Part shown: piece after piece, positions 1 through 9,853 of the stretch
Position numbering within the stretch: position 1 is the stretch's first letter
Layout: every line of letters begins with the position of its first letter
Assembly (NCBI GenBank): GCA_005878835.1
Contig: VBMV01000052.1
Location: forward strand, 62,001-126,000
Origin: Gammaproteobacteria bacterium
Lineage (GTDB): Bacteria; Pseudomonadota; Gammaproteobacteria; Steroidobacterales; Steroidobacteraceae
DNA: 64,000 bases
Direction: 5' to 3'
Program-made: the position numbers and the translations under genes
Notes under the pieces: generated by a model
Seen by the model: only the letters and a program-made list of their open reading frames with translations
Databases searched by the model: none
What the model was told of the DNA's origin: nothing

Positions 1-2091
1 CGCCATCGCCTCCCCGGCCGTGCCGTGGTAGTCGGCGAGGCTCACCGCCACATCGCTCACCGGCACCTGCCAGGGCCCCACCAGCTGGTCGCGGCTGATG
101 AGGCCGCCGACGGTGCGATCGGCGATGGTGATCAGGAAGGTCTTGTCGGCGACTGCCGGCAGGCGCAGCACGCGGTAGGCGGCCTCGCGCAGCTGGAAGC
201 GGGCGGTGTCGAGGCGCCGGCGCCGCACGGCTACGCTGCGCACCTCACGCGTCAGCCGCGGCGGCTTGCCGAGCAGCACCTCGAGCGGCATGTCGACCGG
301 CTGATCGCCGAACAGCGGATCGTGCACCGTCAGCTGCCCGCTCGCCTCGATCTCCCCGATCACCGCGAACGGGCAGCGCTCGCGCTCGGCGATGGCGGCA
401 AAGCGCGCCAGCCCCTGCGGTGCGATGGCGAGCAGGTAGCGCTCCTGCGCCTCGTTGCACCACAGCTCGAGCGGCGACAGGCCGCTTTCCGCGCTCGGCA
501 CGGCGCGCAGATCGATGCGCGCGCCGCGGCCGCTGTGGGCCACGGCCTCGGGCACGGCGTTGGCAAGGCCGCCCGCGCCGACGTCGTGGATGAGCGCGAT
601 CGGGTTGTCCTCGCCCGCCGCCCAGCAGCGATCGATCACTTCCTGCGCGCGGCGCTGCATCTCGGCATTGCCGCGCTGCACGGAGGCGAAGTCGAGGTCG
701 GCACTCGAGCTGCCGCTGCCGACCGAGGAGGCGGCACCGCCCCCCAGCCCGATGAGCATGGCCGGCCCGCCGAGCACGACGAGCTTCGCGCCCACGGGCA
801 CGTCGGCCTTGTCCACGTGCGCGCGCCGCACGTTGCCCAGGCCGCCGGCGATCATGATCGGCTTGTGGTAGCCGCGCAGGCGCTCGGGCGGGTCGCCGGC
901 GGCGCGCTGCTCGAAGGTGCGGAAGTAGCCGCACACCGCGGGGCGGCCGAACTCGTTGTTGAACGAGGCGGCGCCGATCGGGCCCTCGAGCATGATCTGC
1001 AGCGCGGAGGCGATGCGCGCCGGCGCGCCGAATTCCTGCTCCCAGGGGCGCTCGTAGCCGGGGATGCGCAGGTTCGACACCGAGAAGCCGGTGAGCCCGG
1101 CCTTGGGTTTGGCGCCGCGACCGGTGGCGCCCTCGTCGCGGATCTCCCCGCCCGCGCCGGTGGCGGCGCCGGGGAAGGGCGAGATGGCGGTGGGATGATT
1201 GTGCGTCTCCACCTTCATGAGAATGTCGATCGGCTCGGTGCTGGCGCGGTAGACACCGCCGTGCGGGTCGGGGAAATAGCGCGCCCCGGTGGTGCCGGCG
1301 ATGACCGCGGCGTTGTCGCGGTAGGCGGACAGCACGCCCGCGGGATTGCGCTCGTGGGTGTAGCGGATCATCGCGAACAGCGACTCCGCGCGCGCCTGCC
1401 CGTCGATGATCCAGCGCGCGTTGAAGATCTTGTGGCGGCAGTGCTCGGAGTTGGCCTGCGCGAACATCATCAGCTCGACGTCGCTCGGGTCGCGCGCGAG
1501 GAGCGCGAAGCTCGCCATGAGGTAGTCGATCTCATCGCTCGACAGCGCCAGCCCGAGCGCGCGGTCGGCGCTCTCGAGGGCCGCGCGGCCGCCGCTGAGC
1601 GACACGCGCGCGAGCGGCCGCGGCGGTGAATGCTCGAACAGGCGTGCCGCCTGCGCGCCATCGAGCAGCGCCATCTCCGTCATGCGGTCGATGAGCACCG
1701 GCGCGAGGCGCGCGAGGCGCTCGCTCCCCAGGGGCCGGGCGGCGCGTACGCGGTACTCGATGCCGCGCTCGATCCGCCGCACGCCCGCGAGCCCGCACAC
1801 GCGCGCAATGTCGGTCGCCTTGCTCGACCAGGGCGAGATCGTGCCGCTGCGCGGCACCACCAGCACGCACTCGCCCGCGCCCGCCTCCGCCGGCGCCTCC
1901 GGGCGCGGCCCGTAGGTCAGCAGCTGCGCGAGCACCTCGCGCTCGGGCGCGGACAGCGGTTGCGCGAGCTCGGCGAAGTGCATGAAGCGGGCAGCGAGGG
2001 CGGTGACGGTGGGCTCGAGCGCGCCCAGTCGACCCAGGAGCTTTGCGATGCGGAACGCGGACAGCGCCGGCGCACCGGGAATCTGCAGCAT
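1..2091 (-). CDS. purL: Phosphoribosylformylglycinamidine synthase (FGAR amidotransferase), N-terminal 697 codons; runs off the window
   Basis: Converts FGAR, glutamine and ATP to FGAM in purine synthesis, in the cytoplasm. The ATG at 2091 gives [14 protein letters not shown], and the frame stays open to base 1, so the gene continues outside the window; the single-chain proteobacterial enzyme is about 1290-1300 residues. Clear family signatures are [13 protein letters not shown] at about residues 211-223 and [20 protein letters not shown] at about 292-311, both in the first synthetase (AIRS-like) half. The glutaminase domain would lie beyond the window edge. It sits 14 bases downstream of the DUF1820 gene and is probably co-transcribed with it. 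No long ATG-to-stop frame appears on this strand only because the gene is cut by the window. Identification is near certain. Confidence 0.96.
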   Translation of the reverse strand, partial: MLQIPGAPALSAFRIAKLLGRLGALEPTVTALAARFMHFAELAQPLSAPEREVLAQLLTYGPRPEAPAEAGAGECVLVVPRSGTISPWSSKATDIARVCGLAGVRRIERGIEYRVRAARPLGSERLARLAPVLIDRMTEMALLDGAQAARLFEHSPPRPLARVSLSGGRAALESADRALGLALSSDEIDYLMASFALLARDPSDVELMMFAQANSEHCRHKIFNARWIIDGQARAESLFAMIRYTHERNPAGVLSAYRDNAAVIAGTTGARYFPDPHGGVYRASTEPIDILMKVETHNHPTAISPFPGAATGAGGEIRDEGATGRGAKPKAGLTGFSVSNLRIPGYERPWEQEFGAPARIASALQIMLEGPIGAASFNNEFGRPAVCGYFRTFEQRAAGDPPERLRGYHKPIMIAGGLGNVRRAHVDKADVPVGAKLVVLGGPAMLIGLGGGAASSVGSGSSSADLDFASVQRGNAEMQRRAQEVIDRCWAAGEDNPIALIHDVGAGGLANAVPEAVAHSGRGARIDLRAVPSAESGLSPLELWCNEAQERYLLAIAPQGLARFAAIAERERCPFAVIGEIEASGQLTVHDPLFGDQPVDMPLEVLLGKPPRLTREVRSVAVRRRRLDTARFQLREAAYRVLRLPAVADKTFLITIADRTVGGLISRDQLVGPWQVPVSDVAVSLADYHGTAGEAMA

Positions 2092-2105
2092 GGACTCGCC
2101 GCCCC

Positions 2106-2444
2106 TCATTTCTTCTCCCCCGGCGGAGTCGAATACATCGGCAGCGGGAACTGCGCGACGTTGGCGCCGGCCTCCAGCACGGTGATCTTGGCCGCGCCGT
2201 GCTTCTTCACTTCGTCGATGCGCAGGATCGAATGCATGGGCAGAAAGGTGCGCTTCACGCCGGAAAATTCGCCCTTGATGCGCTCCTCCGCAGGGTCGAG
2301 GACCACCGAGGCGCGCTCCCCGAACAACAGCTCCTCGACCTCGATGAATCCGAACAGCTCGCCGTGACTCACTTTGCGGGCGTAGACCTCGTAAACCTTG
2401 CCCTGATTCACGAACATAATGCGGAAAATGTGACTGGTTGCCAT
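2106..2444 (-). CDS. DUF1820 family protein
   Basis: A 112-residue cytoplasmic protein starting [20 protein letters not shown], with no signal peptide or membrane segment. Length and sequence (the [20 protein letters not shown] stretch, then [13 protein letters not shown]) match the DUF1820 family of gammaproteobacteria, whose function is unknown. It is first in a probable two-gene unit with purL, 14 bases upstream of it, and is divergent from the FHA gene. A perfect TATAAT lies on this strand at 2488-2483, about 40 bases ahead of the start. The family call rests on recall of the family and not on a search. Confidence 0.8.
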   Translation of the reverse strand: MATSHIFRIMFVNQGKVYEVYARKVSHGELFGFIEVEELLFGERASVVLDPAEERIKGEFSGVKRTFLPMHSILRIDEVKKHGAAKITVLEAGANVAQFPLPMYSTPPGEKK

Positions 2445-2482
2445 GGGCTTAAGCGCGGGTCGCTGCTAGTTTTGACGCTGGC

Positions 2483-2488
2483 ATTATA
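2483..2488 (-). promoter_or_regulatory. Candidate -10 box (TATAAT) for the DUF1820-purL unit
   Basis: A perfect TATAAT on the minus strand at 2488-2483, placed to give a leader of roughly 30 bases before the ATG at 2444. No convincing -35 hexamer is seen at 16-18 bases, so this is only a candidate. The opposite strand of the same patch lies just upstream of the divergent FHA gene. Confidence 0.4.
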
Positions 2489-2501
2489 TGGCCGGGGAAC
2501 C

Positions 2502-3767
2502 ATGCTGAGGCTCCGTATCGTCAGTGATCAGCGCCGCTCGCTCGCGGAGCGCAGCAGTGCGACCTTTTCCGTGGCAGGCGGCACCATCGGGCGCTCCGCC
2601 GACAACGACTGGGTGCTCCCGGATCCGCTCCGTTACGTCTCTGCGCACCACGCGCGCGTGCAGTTCCGCGAAGGCCACTTCTATCTGCAGGACGTCAGCA
2701 CCAACGGCGTGTACATCAACGACGACATGGAGCCGCTCGCCAAGCGCGGCTCGAGCGGCTACCGCCTCGCCGACGGGGACGTGCTGCGCATGGGCGACTA
2801 CCACATCGTCGCAGCGCTCGAGGCGCGCCAGGCGCAGGATGCCGCCGCCGCCGCCGTTCCCACCAGCATTCACGGGCTGCGCAGCCTCGGGCGCGGGGCC
2901 GACCATGACATCGGCGCATCGCTCGATCTGCAGGCGCTGCTGCAGCCGGCCGACGCACCGGACCCGCTGCTGCCGGTCAATGCCTACGGCCAGTCGGTCG
3001 ACTCCGGACGGGTGCGCGCGCTCGCCCGCACCGAGCAGGCCGAGCAGAGCCCGGAGGCGCTGCCCGTGTTGCTGCCGCCGGACGGCCCGGAGGCGCAGGC
3101 GTTCGGGCAGCGCATGGCACGCCTCGCCGAGGCGGTCGGGCGCGAGCCGAGGAACGGCGTCAGCCTGATCGCGCTCGAGGACATGCGCAGCGGGCTGGAC
3201 GCCTTCTGCCGCGGCGCGGGCATCGAGCCGGAGCGACTGCCGGCGGAGGCCCAGGGGCGGCTGCTGCATCTCGCCGGCCGGCTGTTTCGCGAGGCGCTGG
3301 TCGGCTTGAGGGATCTGGAGCGCAGCAGGTGCGAAACGCGCAACCGCTATCGCATCGAGTCCCCGGTGCAGGAGCCCGATGACCCGCGCCCCGCGCTGGC
3401 CGACTCGGTGGTGGAGGAGCTGCTGATCGCGCTGTTCCTGCAGCACGAAGGCCGCCGGCTCGACTCGGTGCAGTGGCTGCGCGAGGCGGTCCTCGAGGCC
3501 AAGCTGCACGAGACGGCCACCGCGCAGGCGACGCGCGCGGCGTTCGTGGAATTCCTCGGCCGGCTCGACCCGGCGGAGCTGGAGGCGCGCTTCGAGCGCG
3601 CCGCACGCCGTGGCAAGACCCGCTCCGCCGACAAGGCGCAGTACTGGGACCTGTTCACGAGCTTTTATCGCAACCTCATCGAGATGCCGGCGGAACATCT
3701 GCCGCACACGTTCGTCGAGGCGTTCGCCGCGGCCTACCGTGAAGCGTTGAAGAAGCCGCCAGCCTGA
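2502..3767 (+). CDS. tagH: FHA-domain protein of the TagH type (type VI secretion-associated family)
   Basis: A 421-residue protein. The ATG at 2502 follows a GGGG ribosome site (2494-2497); the frame is open further upstream, but that part is antisense to the DUF1820 gene. Residues about 20-105 form an FHA phosphothreonine-binding domain (GRSADNDWVLPDPLRYVSAHH, then DVSTNGVYIN), with the conserved GR, SxxH and NG features. A low-complexity linker follows. Residues about 290-421 match the C-terminal domain of TagH proteins (ALFLQHEGRRLDSVQWLRE, YWDLFTSFYRNL). In T6SS loci TagH acts in threonine-phosphorylation control of assembly. No tss/hcp/vgrG/kinase gene lies in this window, so it stands alone between purL and mltF. 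Divergent from the DUF1820 gene. Confidence 0.8.
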   Translation: MLRLRIVSDQRRSLAERSSATFSVAGGTIGRSADNDWVLPDPLRYVSAHHARVQFREGHFYLQDVSTNGVYINDDMEPLAKRGSSGYRLADGDVLRMGDYHIVAALEARQAQDAAAAAVPTSIHGLRSLGRGADHDIGASLDLQALLQPADAPDPLLPVNAYGQSVDSGRVRALARTEQAEQSPEALPVLLPPDGPEAQAFGQRMARLAEAVGREPRNGVSLIALEDMRSGLDAFCRGAGIEPERLPAEAQGRLLHLAGRLFREALVGLRDLERSRCETRNRYRIESPVQEPDDPRPALADSVVEELLIALFLQHEGRRLDSVQWLREAVLEAKLHETATAQATRAAFVEFLGRLDPAELEARFERAARRGKTRSADKAQYWDLFTSFYRNLIEMPAEHLPHTFVEAFAAAYREALKKPPA

Positions 3768-3863
3768 AGCGGAGCGCGGTCGTCTCCCACCCTCTCGCCG
3801 CGAGCTACTGCGCGGAAAATGTCTTGACTTGGCGACTTTCGCTCGAAGCGGCAGGTAACCGCA

Positions 3864-3956
3864 TGGCGGAGAGGGTGGGATTCGAACCCACGTGCCGGTT
3901 TTACCCGACCATCCGATTTCGAGTCGGCGCCGTTATGACCGCTTCGGTACCTCTCC
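3864..3956 (-). tRNA. tRNA-Ser(CGA)
   Basis: A 93-base class II tRNA read on the minus strand: acceptor GGAGAGG pairs with CCTCTCC, followed by G and an encoded CCA (TGG at 3864-3866 on the plus strand). The anticodon stem CCGACT/ATCGG presents CGA in the loop. A long variable arm and the T-arm GGTTCGAATCC are present. It lies alone between the FHA gene and mltF; the short reading frames over it are spurious. Confidence 0.93.
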
Positions 3957-4021
3957 GGCTCCGCACGCATGTTGCGGGGCTGGTATTCTAGCGGAAAGCC
4001 CGCGTGACCAGGGGAGGGTTC

Positions 4022-5455
4022 GTGCGCGTATTCCTCACCGCCGTCATCGTCCTGCTGGGCTCACTCGCGGGCTGCGCCAGGATTGCGACCGTCACCCTCG
4101 ATGCAATCCGCGCGCGCGGCGAGCTGCGCGTCGTCACGCTCAATCTGCCGACCTGTTACTACCTGGGCGCGCAGGGCAGCGAAGGGCTGGAGTTCGATCT
4201 GGCGCGCGCCTATGCGGCGCGCCTGGGCGTGACACTCACCATATATGCGCTCGACAACGAGGAAGCGATGCAGGCGGAGCTCGTCGCTGGCCGCGCCGAT
4301 ATCGCCGCGGCCTCGCTCACCGACACGCCCGACTGGAGCCGCGTCGCTGACGCGGCGCAACCCTACGCGCGCATCCCGCAGCTGGTCGTCTACCACCGCA
4401 GCCGGGTGCAGCCGCGGGACACGCTGCAGCTTGAAGCCGCGAAACTCGCGGTGCGCGCCGGCAGTGCGCAGGAGCGCATCCTGCAGCGCCTGAAGAGCAC
4501 CGTCGCGCCCACCCTGCAGTGGGTGGAAACCGCCCCGAGCTCGGCCGATCCGGTGGAGGACGTCGACTCCGGCGGCGTGGATTACGCCATCTCCGACGCG
4601 CGTGAATTCTCCTTCGCCCATCATCTGTATCCGAACGTGCGGGTGGGCTTTGCGCTGCCGCAGACGCGCCCGGTGCAATGGCTGGTGCGGCACGGCGCGC
4701 CGGATCTGCTGGCGAGCGTCGACATCTTCTTTCACGACCTTGAGGCGTCGGGCGCCCTGGCGCGGCTCGTACAGCAGTCCTCCGGCGACACGCGCCGCTT
4801 TGCCTACGTGGAATCGCGCGAGTTCCAGACCCACGTCGGCGACCGGCTGCCCGCTTACCGTTCCTGGTTCGAGCAGGCGGCCGTGCGCTCGGGCACCGAC
4901 TGGCGCCTGCTGGCGGCGATCGGTTACCAGGAGTCGAAATGGGATGCGCGCGCCGAATCCGGCGACGGCGCCCGCGGGGTGATGATGCTCACCGCCGACA
5001 CGGCACACGCCATGGGCATCAAGGACCGCAGCAACCCCCAGCAGAGCATCTTCGCGGGCGCGCGCTATCTCGCCCAGGTGCGCGCCATGATCCCGCAGCG
5101 CGTTCCGGAGCCGGACCGCACCTGGCTCACGGTTGCCGCCTACAACGTGGGCTTCGGGCACCTGGAGGACGCGCGCATCCTCGCCCAGGCGTTCGGCAAG
5201 AACCCCGACTCCTGGGCCGAAGTGCGAGCGCGCCTGCCGCTGCTCGCGCAGGAGCGCTGGTACGCACGCGCCCGGCGCGGTTACGCCCGTGGCTGGGAAC
5301 CGGTGCAATACGTCGATCGCATCCAGCGTTATCTCAGGCTGCTGGAATGGCAGCCGGGCCAGGCGGTGTCGCGCAGCGCGACGGTCACCCACGCGCCCGC
5401 CCCCCAGGGTCGGCCGGCTCCGGAGGCGCTCAGCCGCGCGATTCCCGGCGCCTGA
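4022..5455 (+). CDS. mltF: Membrane-bound lytic murein transglycosylase F (lipoprotein)
   Basis: An outer-membrane-anchored lytic transglycosylase that cleaves peptidoglycan to 1,6-anhydromuropeptides. The GTG at 4022 is chosen because AGGGGAGGG (4010-4018) precedes it; a GTG at 4004 would add six residues. The N-terminus VRVFLTAVIVLLGSLAGC is a lipoprotein signal with an LAGC lipobox. Residues about 30-265 resemble a periplasmic solute-binding domain (SBP_bac_3), the regulatory half of MltF. Residues about 285-440 are the SLT domain, with the catalytic glutamate in GYQESKWDARAES, then GVMMLTADTAHAMGI and AAYNVGFGHLEDA. Length (477 aa) suits the family (about 500). E. coli likewise has mltF beside purL, with tadA next. 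Ends 58 bases before the convergent tadA. Confidence 0.92.
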   Translation: MRVFLTAVIVLLGSLAGCARIATVTLDAIRARGELRVVTLNLPTCYYLGAQGSEGLEFDLARAYAARLGVTLTIYALDNEEAMQAELVAGRADIAAASLTDTPDWSRVADAAQPYARIPQLVVYHRSRVQPRDTLQLEAAKLAVRAGSAQERILQRLKSTVAPTLQWVETAPSSADPVEDVDSGGVDYAISDAREFSFAHHLYPNVRVGFALPQTRPVQWLVRHGAPDLLASVDIFFHDLEASGALARLVQQSSGDTRRFAYVESREFQTHVGDRLPAYRSWFEQAAVRSGTDWRLLAAIGYQESKWDARAESGDGARGVMMLTADTAHAMGIKDRSNPQQSIFAGARYLAQVRAMIPQRVPEPDRTWLTVAAYNVGFGHLEDARILAQAFGKNPDSWAEVRARLPLLAQERWYARARRGYARGWEPVQYVDRIQRYLRLLEWQPGQAVSRSATVTHAPAPQGRPAPEALSRAIPGA

Positions 5456-5513
5456 GGCTTGGCGCACATGCGCCGCGGGGTGGGCTGCGGGCGCGGCGTC
5501 GGCGCGGCTCGAG

Positions 5514-5984
5514 TCACTCGCGCCGTGGCACGAAAAACTCCTGCAGGAGGCGTGCGCACTCGTGCATGAGCACCCCGCCGAAGACATCGACGCGATGGTT
5601 GAGTCCGGGCAGCGTGAACACGTTGGTGATGCTGCCGGCCGCGCCCGCGCGCGCATCCCACGCGCCGAACACCAGCCGGCGAACGCGCGCGTGCACGATC
5701 GCGCCGGCGCACATGACGCACGGCTCGAGCGTCACGTACAGCGTGGTGTCGTTGAGCCGGTAGCTCGCGAGCGCCTCACCCCCGGCGCGCAGCGCCTGGA
5801 TTTCGGCGTGCGCGGTCGGGTCGTGGCTCGCGATAGGGCGGTTGCCGCCGGCGGCGATGATGTCCTCGCCGCACACCAGCACGGCGCCCACCGGCACTTC
5901 GCCCGCCTCGCCCGCCGCGAGCGCGTGGCCGAGCGCGATGCGCATGAAAGCGCCGTCGCGAGCGCCCTCAGCCGGAGCCGTCAT
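5514..5984 (-). CDS. tadA: tRNA-adenosine deaminase (A34 to inosine)
   Basis: Deaminates A34 of tRNA-Arg(ACG) to inosine; essential in most bacteria. 156 residues from the ATG at 5984 ([20 protein letters not shown]). The zinc/catalytic motifs of the CDA fold are present: HAEIQALR with the proton-shuttling glutamate, and PCVMCAGA with the two zinc cysteines. The start overlaps the 3' end of the M23 peptidase gene by 17 bases, so the two are probably translationally linked at the end of an xseA-peptidase-tadA unit. An in-frame ATG at 5993 is a possible alternative start. Confidence 0.93.
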   Translation of the reverse strand: MTAPAEGARDGAFMRIALGHALAAGEAGEVPVGAVLVCGEDIIAAGGNRPIASHDPTAHAEIQALRAGGEALASYRLNDTTLYVTLEPCVMCAGAIVHARVRRLVFGAWDARAGAAGSITNVFTLPGLNHRVDVFGGVLMHECARLLQEFFVPRRE

Positions 5985-6942
5985 GCGATGCATCCGAGGG
6001 CGGCTCGGGCGGCGCCATGAACAGCGCCGGATCGACGAACGTGGCATTCAGCGCCACGCCGAAGTGCAGGTGCGGCCCGGTCGCGCGCCCGGTGGATCCC
6101 ACCTTGCCGATGATGGCGCCCGCTTTCACCCGCTCGCCCGGCTTCACCGCGATGCGGCTCAGGTGACAGTACATGGAGATGAGGCCCCCGCCGTGATCGA
6201 GAAACACCGTGTTGCCGTTGAAGAAATAACGCCCCGTGTCGAGCACGCGGCCGTCCGCTGTGGCCATGACCGGCGTGCCGGCCGGCGCGGCGATGTCCAT
6301 GCCGGTGTGGGGACTGCGCGGCTCGTTGTTGAAGATGCGGCGTGAGCCATAGGAGCTCGAGCGGATGCCGGCAACCGGCTGCAGGAGCCTGAGAGTCGCC
6401 GGCGAGCTTTCCGAGAACGTGCCGATGGCCCGCAGAATGCGTGGCCGCTCGCGCTCGACGCGCGCCAGATCCTTCGCCGACAGATTCACCTGACGCGGCG
6501 CGACCGTGAGGCGCTGCACAGTGTACTGCTTGTCGGCGATTTCAAAGCCCACCGTGGTCTCGGGCGACGCGCCCTCGTGCACCCGCAGCTGCGCGGGGCC
6601 GGGGGCCTGTGACAGAGGAATGCCCACCACGGCGAGCCATTTGCCCTGCACCGGCAGCACCAACACCCGCTGCTCGCCGAAGCTCGCCCGTGGCGCGCTC
6701 GCGGCGGGCGCATCCAGGCTCAGCAGGGCGACGCCGCCCGGAACGAGCTCCTGCTGCGGCAGCAGCGCTGCCGCGGGCGAGTCCGCTGCGACGGGTGAGT
6801 CCGGCGCCCCCGCCAGGCTGACGACCGTCCCCGCCAGCAGCCCCGCCGCGCAGCGTGCGGCGCCCCGCAGCGCATGCCGCGCGCCCAGCGCATGCCGCGC
6901 GCCCAGCGCACGCCGCCCCAACGGTGTGCCGGCGCCTGGCAC
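5968..6942 (-). CDS. M23-family metallopeptidase with N-terminal signal/anchor region
   Basis: A 324-residue peptidoglycan endopeptidase-like protein. The C-terminal LytM/M23 domain (about residues 195-310) has the zinc motifs [14 protein letters not shown] (HxxxD) and HLHFGV (HxH), so the catalytic metal site looks intact. The N-terminus begins at a GTG (6942) separated from the xseA stop by one base, and holds a repeated ARHALG unit followed by a hydrophobic stretch ([16 protein letters not shown]), probably a signal peptide or anchor. Substrate is likely the peptide cross-link or stem; activity is inferred from the motifs only. Stops inside tadA. The repeat-bearing start may be mis-set; a start after the repeats would still keep the hydrophobic segment. 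Confidence 0.85.
   Translation of the reverse strand: MPGAGTPLGRRALGARHALGARHALRGAARCAAGLLAGTVVSLAGAPDSPVAADSPAAALLPQQELVPGGVALLSLDAPAASAPRASFGEQRVLVLPVQGKWLAVVGIPLSQAPGPAQLRVHEGASPETTVGFEIADKQYTVQRLTVAPRQVNLSAKDLARVERERPRILRAIGTFSESSPATLRLLQPVAGIRSSSYGSRRIFNNEPRSPHTGMDIAAPAGTPVMATADGRVLDTGRYFFNGNTVFLDHGGGLISMYCHLSRIAVKPGERVKAGAIIGKVGSTGRATGPHLHFGVALNATFVDPALFMAPPEPPSDASHDGSG
6872..6916. repeat. 18-bp tandem repeat, about 2.5 copies, in the peptidase N-terminus
   Basis: The unit GCATGCCGCGCGCCCAGC starts at 6872 and again at 6890, with a diverged partial third copy from 6908. It encodes the repeated ARHALG at the very N-terminus of the M23 peptidase, before the hydrophobic segment. Confidence 0.8.
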
Positions 6943-6943
6943 G

Positions 6944-8320
6944 TCAGCCTTCCTGACGGCGCGCGGTGACCCGCGCGCTCAGGCTCCCGCGGGCGAGACG
7001 CGCCTCGATCTCCTCCCCGGCCGCGACCGCGGCGGCGTCGGTGAGCAACGTGCCGCTCGTGGCGCGCGTCACGATGGCGAAGCCGCGCGCGAGCGTCGCG
7101 AGCGGGCTGACGGCGTTCAGTGCGCGCTGCGCCAGAGCGAGCCGGTGCTGCGCGCGCGACAGGCATTCGCCGGCGGCGTGCTCGAGGCGTGCCCCGGCCC
7201 CCTGGTGGCGCACGCGATATTCCCGCACCAGCTGGTCCGGCGAGCGGCGCACCAGCGCCGTGATGGCGTGCGCGAGGCGCATCTGATCGCGGTGCAAGCC
7301 GGCGTGCGCCGCCCCGCCGAGGCGCTGCGCGAGCTCATCGAGACGCTGCATCTGCTGCTGCAGCCGCACCCCCGGATGCGCGAGCTTCAGGCGCCGTGCG
7401 GTGTTCTCGAGGCGCGCGCCGTTGACGCGCAGCTCGCGGTGCATGCCCGCGGTGAGGCGTTGCGCGCTGCGCGCCAGCACCTCGAGGCACGCGCGGCGCT
7501 CGGGCACCACCAGCTCCGCGGCACCCGAGGGGGTGGGAGCGCGCGCATCCGCCGCGAGGTCCGCGATGGTGAAGTCGATCTCGTGCCCGACTCCCGAGAC
7601 CACGGGCAGGCGGCAGGCGCGTATGGCGCGCGCGACACGCTCGTCGTTGAACGCCCACAGATCCTCGAGCGAGCCGCCGCCGCGGGCGAGGATCAGCACC
7701 TGGCACTCGGCGCGCGCCGAGGCGGTCTGCAGCGCCGCGACCAGCGCCGGAGCTGCGGCCGCGCCCTGCACCGCCGCCGGATAGACGAGGACCCTTGCGG
7801 GCGGGAAACGGCGCGCGAGGACGTGCAGGATATCGCGCAGCGCGGCCCCCGATGGAGAGGTGATCACGCCGATGCGCTGCGGAAACCGCGGCAGGCTTCG
7901 TTTGCGCTCGAGCGCAAACAGACCTTCGGCCGCCAGCTTCGCTTTCAGGCGCTCGAACTCGCGCTTGAGCGCGCCGATGCCCGCCTCCTCCAGGTGCTCG
8001 ACGATGAGCTGGTACTCGCCCCGCGCCTCGTAGACGCTGATGCGGCCGCGAACCAGCACCTGCGTGCCGGCACGGGGCGTGAAGCCGACGAGCGAGTTCT
8101 GCGCCCGGAACATCGCGCAGCGCAGCTGCGCCTCCCGGTCCTTGAGGGAGAAGTACCAGTGGCCGGAGGCCGGTTGCGAGAGGTTCGACAGTTCCCCCTC
8201 GACCCACAGCACACCGAGCCCGCGCTCCAGCAGCGCGCGCACCTCGCGGTTCACACGGGTGACGCTGTACACCTCCCGGGCAGGCGCGGCCCGGGCGCGG
8301 TCATCGGGGATTACGGGCAT
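6944..8320 (-). CDS. xseA: Exodeoxyribonuclease VII large subunit
   Basis: Catalytic large subunit of the single-strand exonuclease VII (with XseB, not in this window). 458 residues from the ATG at 8320; a TTG three bases upstream is less likely. An N-terminal OB-fold DNA-binding domain ([20 protein letters not shown] at about residues 39-58, [13 protein letters not shown]) is followed by the catalytic core ([56 protein letters not shown]). The protein ends in a coiled-coil-rich region with the family FAIVTR element. Divergent from guaB, with about 50 bases between the starts. Confidence 0.95.
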   Translation of the reverse strand: MPVIPDDRARAAPAREVYSVTRVNREVRALLERGLGVLWVEGELSNLSQPASGHWYFSLKDREAQLRCAMFRAQNSLVGFTPRAGTQVLVRGRISVYEARGEYQLIVEHLEEAGIGALKREFERLKAKLAAEGLFALERKRSLPRFPQRIGVITSPSGAALRDILHVLARRFPPARVLVYPAAVQGAAAAPALVAALQTASARAECQVLILARGGGSLEDLWAFNDERVARAIRACRLPVVSGVGHEIDFTIADLAADARAPTPSGAAELVVPERRACLEVLARSAQRLTAGMHRELRVNGARLENTARRLKLAHPGVRLQQQMQRLDELAQRLGGAAHAGLHRDQMRLAHAITALVRRSPDQLVREYRVRHQGAGARLEHAAGECLSRAQHRLALAQRALNAVSPLATLARGFAIVTRATSGTLLTDAAAVAAGEEIEARLARGSLSARVTARRQEG

Positions 8321-8340
8321 CAAAGTACCTTAGCACGAGG

Positions 8341-8369
8341 TTTACCGGCCCGGGCCGGGCGCATATAAT
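8341..8369 (+). promoter_or_regulatory. Sigma-70-like promoter of guaB, placed for a leaderless or near-leaderless mRNA
   Basis: -35 TTTACC (8341-8346), a 17-base spacer and a perfect -10 TATAAT (8364-8369). The guaB ATG begins at 8375, only five bases after the -10 box, so transcription would begin at or within a few bases of the start codon. No Shine-Dalgarno sequence can fit in between. Confidence 0.65.
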
Positions 8370-8374
8370 TGCGC

Positions 8375-9841
8375 ATGCGCCTTCTCGAAGAAGCTCTGAC
8401 CTTCGACGACGTCCTCCTGGTTCCGGCCTACTCGGAAATTCTGCCACGCGAGGTCGATCTCTCCACGCGCATCACGCGCCGTATCCGCCTGAATGTGCCG
8501 CTCATGTCGGCGGCCATGGACACCGTCACCGAGGCCCGCCTCGCCATCACCATCGCCCAGGAAGGCGGTGTCGGCATCATCCACAAGAGCATGAGCATCG
8601 AGGCCCAGGCGCGCGAGGTCGGGCGGGTGAAGAAGTTCGAGAGCGGCGTCATCAGGGACCCGATCACCGTCCCCCCGACCATGACGATCCGCGAGGTGCT
8701 GGACCTGACGCGCTCGCGCGGCATCTCGGGCGTGCCGGTCGTGGTCGGCAGGAAAGCGGTCGGGATCGTCACGCATCGCGATCTGCGCTTCGAGGACAAG
8801 TTCGAGGCGCCCGTCTCCTCGGTCATGACGCCCAAGGAACGCCTGGTCACGGTGCGCGAGGACGCGCCCAAGGACCAGGTGCTGGCGCTGCTGCACAAGC
8901 ACCGTATCGAGAAGCTCCTGGTGGTGAACGGCGAGCACGAGCTGGTCGGCATGATCACGGTGAAGGACTTCCAGAAGGCCAACGAGTTTCCGCGCGCCTG
9001 CAAGGACGAGGGCGGCCGCCTGCGCGTGGGAGCTGCGGTCGGCACCACCCCTGACACCCTCGATCGGGTCGCGGCCCTCACCGAAGCGGGCGTCGACGTG
9101 GTGGTCGTGGACACCGCGCACGGGCATTCCCGGGGCGTGCTCGACACGGTGAAGCGCATCAAGGCGAAGTGGGCGGACAGCCAGGTGATCGCCGGCAACA
9201 TCGCGACCGCCGAGGCTGCGCGGGCGCTCATCGATGCCGGCGCGGACGCCGTCAAGGTCGGCATCGGGCCGGGCTCCATCTGCACCACGCGCATCGTCGC
9301 GGGCGTCGGCGTACCGCAGATCTCCGCGGTCGCCGCCGTCGCGCAGGCGCTGCTCGATGCGGACGTGCCGGTCATCTCCGATGGCGGCATCCGCTTCTCC
9401 GGGGACATCGCCAAGGCGATCGCGGCCGGGGCGCATGCGGTCATGATCGGCGGCCTGTTCGCCGGCACCGAGGAATCCCCCGGCGAAGTCGAGCTGTACC
9501 AGGGCGCGTCCTACAAGTCGTACCGCGGCATGGGCTCGCTCGGGGCGATGGGCGAACGCCACGGCTCGTCGGATCGTTATTTCCAGGACGCGGCCACCGA
9601 GCTCGAGAAGCTGGTACCGGAGGGTGTGGAGGGCCGCGTTCCCTACAAGGGCAGCGTGGTCACCATCCTGCGCCAGCTGTCGGGCGGACTGCGGGCGGCC
9701 ATGGGCTACACCGGCAGCCGCAACATCACCGACATGCGCACGCGCCCGGTGTTCGTGCGCATCACCACCGCCGGCATCCGCGAGAGTCACGTGCACGACG
9801 TCAGCATCACCAAGGAAGCCCCCAACTACCGGGTGTCCTGA
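8375..9841 (+). CDS. guaB: Inosine-5'-monophosphate dehydrogenase
   Basis: Oxidises IMP to XMP with NAD+, the rate-limiting step of GMP synthesis; usually a tetramer/octamer. 488 residues from the ATG at 8375 ([17 protein letters not shown]), aligned with the known enzyme N-terminus. The TIM barrel is interrupted by a CBS pair at about residues 95-205 ([29 protein letters not shown]). The catalytic cysteine loop is [15 protein letters not shown] at about 301-315, and the flap is [17 protein letters not shown]. guaA follows 12 bases later, so the two form a guaBA operon. The start codon sits on the promoter with no leader (see promoter entry). Confidence 0.97.
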   Translation: MRLLEEALTFDDVLLVPAYSEILPREVDLSTRITRRIRLNVPLMSAAMDTVTEARLAITIAQEGGVGIIHKSMSIEAQAREVGRVKKFESGVIRDPITVPPTMTIREVLDLTRSRGISGVPVVVGRKAVGIVTHRDLRFEDKFEAPVSSVMTPKERLVTVREDAPKDQVLALLHKHRIEKLLVVNGEHELVGMITVKDFQKANEFPRACKDEGGRLRVGAAVGTTPDTLDRVAALTEAGVDVVVVDTAHGHSRGVLDTVKRIKAKWADSQVIAGNIATAEAARALIDAGADAVKVGIGPGSICTTRIVAGVGVPQISAVAAVAQALLDADVPVISDGGIRFSGDIAKAIAAGAHAVMIGGLFAGTEESPGEVELYQGASYKSYRGMGSLGAMGERHGSSDRYFQDAATELEKLVPEGVEGRVPYKGSVVTILRQLSGGLRAAMGYTGSRNITDMRTRPVFVRITTAGIRESHVHDVSITKEAPNYRVS

Positions 9842-9853
9842 ACCCCTCCTCCC

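Noticed and set aside
2043-2501. Upstream extension of the FHA protein frame, giving a 574-residue product
   Set aside because: The extra part is antisense to DUF1820 and has no FHA-family similarity; the ATG at 2502 has a ribosome site and starts the FHA fold.
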